Assembly: GCA_020080175.1 (NCBI GenBank)
Contig: JAGHQL010000153.1
Span: 1-64,000 of the forward strand
DNA from: Glutinoglossum americanum
Taxonomy: Eukaryota; Ascomycota; Geoglossomycetes; Geoglossales; Geoglossaceae
Length of the DNA stretch: 64,000 nucleotides
Reading direction: 5' to 3'
Below, piece after piece: positions 36,434-46,436 of this stretch. The notes beneath the pieces were generated by a model, which saw nothing but the letters and a program-made list of their open reading frames with translations, did not search any database and was not told the DNA's origin. Every line of letters begins with the position of its first letter. The first letter of the stretch is position 1. The translations under genes were made by a program, and so were the position numbers.

Positions 36434-37279
36434 CTAGTATCTCCTCGCGTCATGCTGGTCCACAACCCTGCAGATTTCTTCGATCTGCTGCCGCTCCTCA
36501 GCCGACCATCCGGCGTCGGGGCTCGACCTCCAGCCGGTAATCATCCTCCGGATTTCGGCAAAGAGGGCGTTGGCCCTACGCTTCATCTCTTCCCGTCTCG
36601 GGACTTCTTCAGGGATACAACCCTCCATACCCCAGATCTGGAGGTCCAGAGCGTACATCTGGCGAAGCAGGGCCGAGCACCGTGCAACTTCCCTGGCCAT
36701 ATTGGCCGGCGTCACGGCCTGCCCCGCGTATGTCTGCTCTTGCCGCTGCGGAGGATTTAGGTATTGGCGGAGGTGCTCCGGAGCCGGCCGGCTCGGTCGC
36801 GGCGGCGGCTCTTCAGGAGGTATCAGCTTGGAAAAGTCGCACCCCATGATGATGGTGGTGGTGATGATAATAACGAGGATGAAGGATATGGCGTGCGAGA
36901 GGCCGATGATGCCGGAGTTTGCGGGGCCTATTGTGGTTTTGCCAATGCCCTCAATCAGAATGATGCAACCAGAATCAGGACAAGGTTGAGGTTCTGTGCA
37001 GATATTGGCAGACGCGGAAACATTTGTGGAGCCTTGGTTGTTGCTGTAATAACCGTCGTAGAGGTAGTGGTAGTCGTAGTTGGGGGAGGATTCGCTTGAG
37101 CATTGATACGGCAGTGTCCAAGACTCCACAGTGTTATTCGAGCCCTTGATGTTTTTCCAATAGCCAGAAATAGCCACCAAGTTAGGGGGGAATCGCTCAA
37201 GTCCCCATCGCTCGGTGGTGAAACCCAACGCGAAGACAGGAGAAAAGCTGGAGTAATCGAGAAACTTCCAGGCCTCCAT
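36434..37279 (-). CDS. predicted single-pass membrane protein, unknown family
   Basis: A single frame of 281 aa begins at an ATG in good context (taccATGG). Residues 1-125 are rich in Tyr, Ser and Asn, with four Cys (YQCSSES, ICTEPQPCPDSGC) and N-glycosylation-type sites (NNTV, NVSA), which suggests an exterior segment. Residues about 128-150 (IIGLSHAISFILVIIITTTII) form one strong transmembrane helix. The C-terminal 130 residues are charged and helical (ALFAEIRRMITGW, ERQQIEEICRVVDQHD), with a Pro-rich linker (PPEEPPPRPSRP). No signal peptide is seen, so either an upstream exon is missing or the protein inserts by its internal helix. It neighbours the NLR and the Hsp70-like gene, all on the minus strand. 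I do not recognise a family. Confidence 0.5.
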   Translation of the reverse strand: MEAWKFLDYSSFSPVFALGFTTERWGLERFPPNLVAISGYWKNIKGSNNTVESWTLPYQCSSESSPNYDYHYLYDGYYSNNQGSTNVSASANICTEPQPCPDSGCIILIEGIGKTTIGPANSGIIGLSHAISFILVIIITTTIIMGCDFSKLIPPEEPPPRPSRPAPEHLRQYLNPPQRQEQTYAGQAVTPANMAREVARCSALLRQMYALDLQIWGMEGCIPEEVPRREEMKRRANALFAEIRRMITGWRSSPDAGWSAEERQQIEEICRVVDQHDARRY

Positions 37280-38332
37280 GGTAAGCTGGGATGGACAATT
37301 GTTGGCTTATCACTGCCGCGACTTGGGCTGCGAGAGCAATGTGAGCGGGCAGAAAGCCTTGTTCGGCACTTCGGCCCAGCATCTCGCTCTAGAGCCAAGT
37401 CATGCAGCCGAGTTCGCGGCGGGGCGGTGACTTAGTGGGCTAATTCTCCAGCATGCATCGCCATGACAAGGCTACGCTGTATGTCTCGACTCTCAATACA
37501 GGCTGCCCAACCGCGAAGATGACGGGACCTCGTGGCGTCTCGGTTTTCTCAGCTGAAAGGACCAGCACTTCTGCATTTGACGCCTCGTATGGTTGCCTAC
37601 ATGGAGATTCAACCACGTCCAAGAGCCTCGCGAGGCTGTCTGCGCATGCCAACCACCACATTTATTCGAGTGAGGCATACTTGGTGGTAAGGGAAGTGGT
37701 GCCTTAGGCGCCGCCAGACCTTCGCGAAAAGATCTGGATGCCAACCCAAATTCTCCAATTACTGTTCAAAACGTAACTTGGGCAGTTATGCTCGAAATAT
37801 GAGCTCAAGAACTCGAACAAGGAGAGAACTTGATGTGGTGTTGCGGGGGCAGAGGCTTATTTTTCGCCTACCAAATAACCCCCGCACTATTCACCCCCAC
37901 TCAGAGCTTATAATGTGGATCTTTAGTAGCCTCAACCCTGTAAGCAAACAGTCCCTCGGCAGCAGAACTGGCCCCCCCCCGGCGCAGGCAGGGCTTCCAC
38001 CCATGACAGCTGGCATGAATATCCTCAAGAATTTCTCTTTCTACTTCCTCCACAAAATTTTAGAATATTGACAAGCTCAATGGACTTAAGCGCCTGTGCT
38101 ATGGGGTTGGGGAGAGCCTCTTTTGGTTTGAGGGTTTGAGTACGAAAACTACAGTCAAGGCGGGTCTCACGACTTATCTCTCTCTATATGCATGCTGAAT
38201 ACAAGAACTACTGGCTGCCGGAATTTTGAACATTAAACTACTATCATCCGTGTGCTGTTACCAAAGTGGACAAACAATGAAACTTCTCTAATACCGTGAT
38301 AGGGCGTTAGGTCCAGCTTAGCTAATCGAGCC
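37280..38332. other. intergenic, no supported gene
   Basis: It lies upstream of the membrane protein gene and downstream of the Hsp70-like gene. Short frames at 37440-37744 on both strands overlap each other and show no family features. Confidence 0.4.
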
Positions 38333-41056
38333 TCATAAAGTCGTTGTGTAGGTTTTCAAAGTCCTGCCACCACATTTGAAACGCGCTGTCATTTCTTGAG
38401 ATACCTGGAACTCGGCATCCACGACGGCGTTATAGTAAAAGTCGCCGCCATCTGGGAAATCCCGCGGCTGATGTGAGCTCCTCGGAATGCTGTTTAAATC
38501 TATGTCCAAACAGACAACCTCGTTTTGGTCTGGTAGGTATCGCAGGGCCAAGAGTTAGCACTAAGCCAAAGTCATAAAGGAGAAACCATAGCAGCGATTA
38601 ACAAATTTGCCGTCCTCTATCACTAGGAGAGAAGGCACTCAAAGAATCAATTACAGAGAGCGGAATACGGAAAGTACACCCTACCTCTTGGCAAGTCGGA
38701 CAAATTGGATGGAGGGTTCTCAATAGCGGTGGCAACCACGGTCATTCGCACGCTCTCTCCCAACTCAAGATGCCGGCGAGTAAATTTGCAGTCCGTACTG
38801 AATGTCGACACAATGGGCCTGCCAGGGAGAATTACATCTCCCCTCCGAACAAGCCAGATGAGTTGCTTAGGTACCACTTGTCTTCTGTTAAAACTATCTA
38901 TGACAGTTGTCTCGCCATTGTGCATCCAGTCAGCGTATACCTGGGATATGCAGATACCGTAGTGCCTGGGACACGACATGACCGGAACTGGCACATCCAT
39001 GCCAATGCCCATCCCTCTGAGAACGGCACCTTTGACTACCCCACTCCAGCTAAGTAATAGAAGTTAGAATTACTGAGAGTGAGTCTTTCGAGAGAGAATC
39101 CACGAACCAGTCTTGAGCCCTTTGAACATCGATATTGCCTCTATCGGCGAATTCTTTGACTTCGTTGAAGAGGTATTCGCTCTCTGAGAAGCCGCCAGAG
39201 AGGAAGATATTCTTGAAACGCAGTTTGGTTTCTGTTCCAAGGCTTTCGGGAGGGGGTGCAGAGTCACTAGGGACTTACTGTAACTTGACCTGGAATCTCT
39301 CCACCTGTTGGATTCTGAACCTGGACTACCTGCTTGGCGATTAGACCGACGGTCCCCCTAACACTTTTGTCAAACATTTTCCTGAGGTCATTTCTACTGC
39401 TCATCAGCCAGTTGCTAGCAACGACCCATTGAAATTCCGCTCTTACTCGGTAAGGCTAATCACTCCGCTCTCAAGGCCATCCTGCTGGTCTGCAGATACA
39501 ATAGTTCCTCGGGGAAGAGAAATATCGCCCTTTTCTGTCCCGCTGAATGCGTGTTTAACTCGCTCGAAGCGCTCAAGCAGAACCCTTCCCTTTGGCATCA
39601 GTACAAAGTGGCCAGCGGTGCCGAAATCTTTGGCTTGGATGTCTAAATTCGTTAGTCTCGGTTGCAGCCATTCCAAGAACTCCCGGTCTATGAATGTTGC
39701 GCCATATTTCCCCCCTGCTACGCAGTTAGACAAGAGTCTACCTTTATCTCATTGTTTTACGACTTTACCAGTGATCCCTCCAACTCTTGTAAGTTTGAAT
39801 GGCTCGATACTGTCAACACGATAGGAAACCAAATCCTCCGGAGTACACATGCGTCAGTAGGCGATATCTGAAACAGTTTTAATAGTCCGAACTTACCACT
39901 GTGCCACCACCAGCGTCACAAAGTACAAAGCATTCACCCTATCGTTATTAGCTCCGAATAGTATTCCATAATAGTGCTAGTCTCACTGGAATGAGAGAAT
40001 TGTGATCCTTCATGATCAGATCTTGAACGGTGTACAATGCACATGCTTCTGGTTCCGACGTGAAAGAGATATCCCGGAGCGTTGGAAACATGCCTTTATG
40101 GAATGCGCTAGTGACGGCGCGAAAGGTTTTATTTATAGCCTCGTAGGCCCAGGACTAAGACTGTAGGTGAGAATCAAAGCATTCAAACGCGGGAGGAGGG
40201 GTGACCTACAGCGGGATGAGTAATGATGATATCGAGGGGAACACTGTCCAAAGTGTGTCTACCCTGGCTTCTCATGTGTAGATACCATTCCCTCGAGACT
40301 TTGCCGAGGAAGTCCCTTACAACATCCCCAGCATCTTTGGATATATGTCGCGGTATGTCATTCGTGATGGCTGCGTCCTCGTTGGCTTGTAGTTCATTGA
40401 CGAGGTCAAGCCCTTTCACTAACTCCCGGAGGATGTCCAGCTCCTTGACCGTCGTGCGCGGCTCGAGCTGCAGCTTCGTCCATCGCATTACCTGCGATTC
40501 ATCATCGATGGAATAGCCCCATTGTTTGCGCCGCCTTAAGGTTTTGGAGTATGAATAGGCAGACGGAACTTTCTGTGCATCCCTTTCGGGCCAGATCTTA
40601 AAAACTTTTACGTCACTCACTGAAGGACTATCCTGACCAGTTGTCTGTATCCAAGCCAGTCCTGGTGAAGCGGTTGTAAGATCATGTGAGCAGGACTCGA
40701 TTTGGATAGTTAAGGGGCGTACCTGTGTATGTAGTGCCATAATCGAGACCCAGAACAATTCGAGGTCCAGAGACTGTGGATCCCCCAGTATTCTGCTCAG
40801 TATCTAGACTTTGGGTCCATTGGTGGCTCTCGTCTGGTTGCCGAGAGCGTTCACCCATGGCGGGGAATTGGGTCCTCTGGTGACTTTCGTCTGGTTGCCA
40901 AGAGCGTCCACCTATGGTTGAGAATTGGGTCCTCTGATGGCTTTCATCTGGTCGCCGAGAGTGTCCACCCGTGGTGGGGTATCGGGTCCTCTGAGGACTT
41001 CTGTCTGGTCGCACAAGGTTTTTATACACGGTGGGGAAGCGGCGGTTGTCGGCCAT
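38333..41056 (-). CDS. Hsp70-like (Hsp12A-type) ATPase
   Basis: Ten exons, complement of 41056..40723, 40661..40210, 40154..39987, 39938..39897, 39835..39769, 39717..39447, 39396..39290, 39231..39108, 39049..38685 and 38529..38333, give 708 aa in frame. The actin-like ATPase motifs are all present: phosphate-1 LGLDYGTTYTG, phosphate-2 LCDAGGGTVDLVSY and adenosine NIFLSGGFSES. The canonical peptide-binding domain of DnaK/Ssa is replaced by a short beta-rich C-terminus, as in fungal Hsp12A-like proteins found in accessory regions. The N-terminus carries a 19-aa tandem repeat. Two joints are less sure. Intron 39232-39289 needs a weak GTCAAG donor because the nearby GTAAGT would break frame. The last intron (38530-38684, 155 nt) uses a TGCTAAC branch site and avoids two stops. 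It shares its promoter region with the divergent coiled-coil gene. Its role is probably sensing or scaffolding rather than classical folding (inference). Confidence 0.85.
40805..41008 (-). repeat. 57-bp coding minisatellite (3.5 copies)
   Basis: It encodes tandem 19-aa units beginning PDxS(H/P)Q(R/W)T, e.g. PDESHQRTQFSTIGGRSWQ, at residues about 17-84 of the Hsp70-like protein. The unit length is a multiple of three, so copy number can change without loss of frame. It is predicted disordered. Confidence 0.85.
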
Positions 41057-41604
41057 ATTAGATAGCTCTAGATCACTTGAGAACAACGAACGTTGCCACG
41101 AACGAGATATCTTATTTTAAGGGACTCCAAGAGTTCAATCCCTCTAATTATCCGCTGGAATAGAGAGACGAGGGCTGGGAAGCCGAAGACAATCGTGGTT
41201 GGGCCAAGATGATGTGCTAGCTAGTTGGATTATTGATGACTGATGTAGTTCTCCTAGGTAGTAGATGGCTGATATCTATCTTAGCAGAAAGAGTGAATTA
41301 CACCCGTGTTGAAAGCTGGGCTCTGTCAAATCAGCATTTTCAACCGCGAGGCAAGCTAAGGTGCCACGAGTCACTCCGCATGAACTCCGCATGCAGTTGC
41401 ACAGCCTTCTCTCGTGCTGCCTCGACTATGAAAAGAGGCAATATATTGGGCAGAACAAAAGAAAAAGAAGGCAAGGCTGACTACCGAGGACCACAATCCT
41501 CCGATGTCAATTTTCGAGAGCCTGTTTGAGACGTTTTGCCTAACCTTCTGTTCTCCGTTAATCCTTGACTGCCGACCGCAGTAATACCCCACTGATATTC
41601 TACT
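41057..41604. promoter_or_regulatory. shared divergent promoter, Hsp70-like / coiled-coil gene
   Basis: Only 548 bp separate two outward start codons, so both genes probably draw on the same control region. No specific binding site is claimed. Confidence 0.45.
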
Positions 41605-43034
41605 ATGGCCATGAGTATCTTTGGGAGAAGCTTTGGAGAGAGTGCTTCGGACGTCAGGAAGTCCTATGCTTCCCGGATTGGCGATTTTCTCAGTCATGTT
41701 GAGCGTCCTAGCGGTAGTATTTTCCGGCGACGAGCGAATACGCTGGATGACCTCTTTACATGGGGATGGGGTGTGTTGGGAGAAAAGCAGAAGCTAGAAC
41801 ACCAACTGGCCCTGCAAGCCGAAGCATATCAAAAGGCACAAGAGGAGATCGATAGACTCAAAGAGGCGCGCGACGTCGCCGAGTCTGGGTTTCAACATGT
41901 GTCGGCCGAGTTGCAGCAAGTGTCGATTGATTTTCAAAACGCGTTGGTTGAGAACACGAGAATGGCGGAGCACCATACCCATGAAATAAACGAGCTCATA
42001 TTGGAGCATTCAAAGAGTATGCACGACACCAAGACTCGCCTCAAGACGGATCACGGCAGAGAGGTTGAGCGGTTCAATAAAGAGATCGACAGACTAGTGG
42101 GGCAGCTCCTGGTCAACCAAAACGATAGCCAGGCATGGCCCGACGATAAACTAAAGCTCAAGTTCAGAGAGCTACAACGGTTGATCGAGTCGGTGACCTC
42201 TCCCCGTAACAAGCAGTTCCTCGTTCCCCACAATCAGCAGCTCGGGGCGCGCTTGGATCCAGCGAACTTCCTCAGTCGAGTAGGAAGAGGAAAATCCCAC
42301 TTCCTGCTCAAAAGCACCATCTGGGCCATTTTCCAAGAGCAGTTCTTTTCCGCGCCCTTTGGCTTTGGTGCCCTCGGCCCCGGCAAAGCGCAAAGAGAGC
42401 TCATGGATGTCTATTTTACGTGGCGGAAGATATTCGACGGGCCCACTGGAATAGGTAGGATCTCATGCAGGCTGCTCTCGAAGGTAGGATTCTTTAAGAC
42501 TGCTAACTAAAACTCTCTCCAGCTTCCCCCGGTGGCGAGAGCTTTGCTATTTTCCACCAAGACAAACTAGCCAACAACTGGCGATCGGCGACTTTCCAGT
42601 GTATCATTGTGGCACTGACGTCAACTGATGGGCGCAACCCGGCGCCAGATACCCCGTTGGCCAAGCTTAGCGCCAAAAACGTCAATCAGACCATCAGTCG
42701 CATCATGGGCGTCCTCTCTGAAGTGTCCAAATTATCCAACAGCATGGTCGGGAGAGAGATAGAGGACGAGATCCACCAGATGGCGAATCTATCACTCGAG
42801 ATTGCGCTGCAATTCGGCGTCCACTCCGCCCAGCTGCGGCTGTCTGCGCCCAGCCGCGGGGAGCAGATTATGATCGGAGAAGAGTTTCATGACTGCGAGG
42901 ATGGGGATAGCTCCAAGGGGTCTGCTTACGTGGTAGATCTGGTCATTGTCCCGGGCCTTCAGAAGGTTGGAGATGGGCGGTCTGACATGACCTCAAAGCG
43001 AACTATCGTTCCCTGCGAGATCTACCCCGAGTAA
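41605..43034 (+). CDS. conserved fungal coiled-coil protein of unknown function
   Basis: Two exons, 41605..42454 and 42523..43034, give 453 aa. The intron has a TAACTAAAA branch region and a CAG acceptor; a second GTAGGA donor at 42483 would shift frame. Residues about 60-185 form a long coiled coil (EKQKLEHQLALQAEAYQKAQ and onward to DRLVGQLL). The C-terminal half is globular with conserved-looking blocks: LESV-type TSPRNKQFLVP, SAPFGFGALGPG, WRSATFQCIIVAL, GEEFHDCEDGD and KVGDGRSDM. The same arrangement is familiar from uncharacterised accessory proteins of filamentous ascomycetes. There is no signal peptide, membrane span or known enzyme motif. It is divergent from the Hsp70-like gene with a 548-bp spacer, suggesting co-expression. 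Function unknown. Confidence 0.75.
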
Positions 43035-43239
43035 CTGGGGCTCATAGTTGCGGGTACGCTAGTAGCCGAAGTTTTCCAGAATGCAGGGGTATGGGTTTTG
43101 GTAATGCCGCTATAATTCTCCTATAGTACTACCAGAATTTTGCGATTCCGTCCTGAGCATCAATAACCGCTTGACAGTGCTAGCGCGTTGTCCTAATATA
43201 TCGAATATACCGGCGTATTATTACATCTAACATTCAGTG
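43035..43239. other. short spacer, no gene
   Basis: This is the 3' flank of the coiled-coil gene up to the transposase-like relic. AT-rich with no open frame of note. Confidence 0.35.
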
Positions 43240-43530
43240 TCACGCAATCCCAACTGAACCTGCGAATCTAAGTCCTAGACTCAATCCTTCTGTTCGTCCC
43301 TTATACTCTCTATAGGACCCAGGTCTGGAGAGTTGGGAGTCGAATACTGGAGAATTCTTTGTAATAGTACACCGCATCTTCTCTTGAGGATACCCCGAGA
43401 CACCCACCCCGGTTCGCGCTAAACCTTGTGCTCTGTGCAGACTAGATCTTAGATCTCCCCTGGGCCAATCTTTCGAGTTGTTTACGTCCGGGTATGCTTT
43501 CCAGGCTATATCCATATCTCGTCGCTATAG
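43240..43530 (-). mobile_element. Tc1/mariner-like transposase relic
   Basis: On the minus strand, a block near 43505 reads ILYSDEIWI, like the catalytic FSDE(S/C) motif of Tc1/mariner transposases. About 65 codons on, another frame reads YSTPNSPDLGPIES, like the family's WPPQSPDLNPIE motif. Several stops and a frame change lie between, and the stretch that should carry the second catalytic Asp is missing. Family spacing between the two blocks is normally longer, so an internal deletion is likely. No terminal inverted repeats were found. This is a plain, dead DNA transposon fragment; assignment rests on two short motifs. Confidence 0.4.
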
Positions 43531-44696
43531 AGAATGCTATCCCGTTGCTCTTGCATCCAACCAACCTGCTCCCATGCCTATCGGAAATGCAAGGCCTTTT
43601 TGTCGGCCATAGGGAACTAGCTACCGTCGGCTATAAACCGTCCATGGCCTTCTCGGCGTACTATAGCCTCAACACTACAGATCTCTTAGATGTTAGCTAC
43701 TAGGGTTCACAGGTGGCATTACCGAAGGAATAGAACCAAGCGTGATAGGTGATAGGTTTATATACCAGTTTTGGCCATTATTTGCCTATTACCTAAACCA
43801 GCATCATGGTAAGATTGTGCATGCAGCCGATCACCTCGAGTTGACTCCCAAGTAGTTGCTCGATAGGCACTCGTCATAGTGTTCGTAGTGTTCGTAGTGT
43901 TTAGGCCCCATTTAGGCCCCCTGATTCGGGGCAAAATAGGTGGTAGTTGTGGTGGCTTGCATGGTAGTGGGGTAGTTGATTCATTTCTAGGGAGTGGAAG
44001 TTGTGATGGATCCACGAATTTTGGTACAAGTATACTAGTTAAAGCAGCGGGGTAAACAAAGTATATCATTGGCCGAATCATGCTCGGTACCCCAGACTCG
44101 GCTGCATGTGTGAAGCGACTTCCCCTCCACACTCACGGGCGGCTCCTGGGTATGCTCATACCACACTTTGATTTGTAAGTGGCACTGTCGTTCTTTAATT
44201 CGAGCCTGTGGAACGTGTGGGCGTTGTGAACAACAGGAGAGCAAAACTGTAGCCCTTTCCTCGATATTCCCAGAACTTAGTCTCAGTACCCCTCACCGGT
44301 GTATACTGCAACCGGAGCTCATTGCTAATGACTTGCATTGCAGCCTGCTCGTGAGGTGTGCCAGGGTTTGCATCCCAGCTAGCTTTCTTAGAGCCTTGTT
44401 GACAACTCATTAGGCTTTCTGCACAGCGCCCAAAAAACCTTTCTCGCTGGCGATGCAGAGGGTATCGTTGCGCTAGTGATGCAGCCACTATGTCTCGGGT
44501 GGTGAGCGAAGAGCGCAAGGCCAGAAGTTACTAATTAACTGCCTTGAGACGAGGCTGAGAAACTCCACATGGAACTCCCAATTTTTGGCAACATATCATG
44601 CTTCAGCCTGGCGGTTTCCGCGCTGGCCGACGCGATTTTTGTCCTTAACTAGTCTGGACCGGAAACCCATCACGGCTCGCACTGTGGGGAAAAAAT
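43531..44696. other. intergenic with short direct repeats
   Basis: It includes direct repeats near 43877-43922 (GTGTTCGTA and TTAGGCCCC, each repeated). A minus-strand frame at 44195-44518 is coding-like but has no ATG and no recognised family, so it is not called. Confidence 0.4.
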
Positions 44697-45976
44697 ATGA
44701 AGGGTCTTTGGCGTGTCGCCACCAGAACTATTGACCCTGGCCTGGGGGTGGCCGTCTTTGATGGGTTAGTTGTGTTCGTGGTGGCTCTCTTCACCTGCAT
44801 TTCGATAGCTAGGAGGTCAAAACACTGGCCGGAAGTCCGGTTATTGCATGTCGGCATGGTGCTCCTCTCGGTGTAAGTTGCGAAAGTGTCAGAGGCACTC
44901 ACCTCTTTCTCTATATCAACATAGGTCTCGCACTGAGAGTTGTCCCGAAAATAGCTGGTTTTTCCTTCATTGGATAGATATGGTAGTTCGTCACAATCGG
45001 GCCAACGTTACCTACGGTTATATCCTTGTCAACACTATCTACAACACCTTTAAGGTGTTCTCGGATGTCTTCGTTCTTTGGGGCACCTGCAGAGTCCTGG
45101 TCCGTTATAAGTATCTGCGGTCCAACACAATTTTCCGTGCCACCACAGTCGTAGCTAGCCTGTTCTGGTTTCTGGCTCTCTATCACCTCATCTTACTGTT
45201 CGTGCTCTCGTTCGCCTGGCTGTCTTTCTCAGACCTCAATGTTATCAATGCCATTGCCGAAGCTCGAAGCGGCTTTGAAGTTGCATTCACAGCGTTACAA
45301 TTCTGCTCCACAATAGCGATGTCTGTCTGGGCCGTCTACAAGCTAGGCAGCGTCAGGCTAAATATAAATAGCGTTAGTTTGTTTTATAGTGAGGTGAGAG
45401 CACATCCCCGAGAAATATGTAGGACGGGAGCAATACGACTAAATTTTGTCACAGGAAAGAGAATTCTCGATCGCTGCATCTATTGCTCTACTATTACGGT
45501 CGTTTTGCGAAGTTGTCATCGTGGGCCAGCTGGACCGCTGGCCCGCTAATACTCAAGAAATTTTCCGAGCTAGAGATGTCACGTATGGTCTCTTCAGCAT
45601 GTTTTTCGTTGGCTTTATTACTTTCGCCATACCTAAAAACGCTGAGGAGGATCCGCTTATCAAGAGGCAGGAGGAGCAGGACCGAGCAGATGAGGCTGCG
45701 AAGGAGGCTGCCCTGGAGGAAGTCGCAACTTGGATTATACAAAAGCTTGGGGAGGTGACGGAGCACGGCAGAAAGACATCACCAACCATCCCGACTCTCC
45801 TGGACACTCTAGAGAGCGAGTTAGGGCCGCAAAGGCCCCATCAGGACCTCTATAACGTCTGGGATACGAAGAAAAAGGAAATTCATAAGCTGAGGGAGCT
45901 TTATGCCGATTGGGAGCCCATTTACAAGTGGCAGGGAGAGGGCACGACAACCGACCCGAGCAGAGACGCAGAATGA
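44697..45976 (+). CDS. polytopic membrane protein, about 6-7 TM, with charged C-terminal tail
   Basis: Three exons, 44697..44872, 44925..45393 and 45455..45976, join in frame to 388 aa. The first ATG starts MKGLWRVATRTIDPG, followed directly by a strong helix (VAVFDGLVVFVVALFTCISI). Further hydrophobic segments are VNTIYNTFKVFSDVFVLW, VASLFWFLALYHLILLFVL, FTALQFCSTIAMSVWAVY, ASIALLLRSFCEVVIVG and YGLFSMFFVGFITFAI. The last 140 residues are hydrophilic and helical (EEQDRADEAAKEAALEEVAT), probably cytosolic and partly coiled-coil. Introns have GTAAGT/GTGAGA donors and tag/cag ends. The build fits the many fungal seven-helix membrane proteins of unknown ligand. I see no Pth11-type CFEM domain and no transporter motif. 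It converges with the PARP-like gene; the two stops lie 460 bp apart. Confidence 0.75.
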
Positions 45977-46436
45977 GAAGATTGTAAATAAATAAGCTTA
46001 ATTATTTTTAGAGTGCTTTCCAGCCGTAGTTTATGCACTAAAGTAATCTCTTTCAGATCTTCCACGATACTGGGTAATAGAGTCTTCTAGTATTCTATTG
46101 TTATGAATCCATGTGGAAACTAGAGCATTGCAGCTCTTGCTCCAGGGGGGAGGTGGGGTCCACTGGAGGGCCGAATATCCTTATTAGGCTCAGGGCTTTG
46201 GCGGGGCTCTCTATCCGTAATATAGTAATTATGCAGAACGCCATGGCGCGGAGGTTGGCTGGAAGTTTTTTCAGGGGGCTAGAATATAAGGCAATTGGAG
46301 GCATTTTTCTCTTGCTGAGCAAATAGGACAGACAGGCAAAAACTGGCTAAGTACATCGATTGCCAAATGGCGAATAGCATCGATAGCGCAGAGGAAAGTA
46401 ATAACAAGCAAACTCGAATCGTGGGCCTAGATATCC
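45977..46436. other. convergent 3' region
   Basis: Both flanking genes end here. It should contain two 3' UTRs; nothing else is seen. Confidence 0.4.

Noticed and set aside
44195-44518. 107-codon minus-strand frame with coding-like composition
   Set aside because: It has no ATG start, no acceptor joining it to another exon and no known motif.
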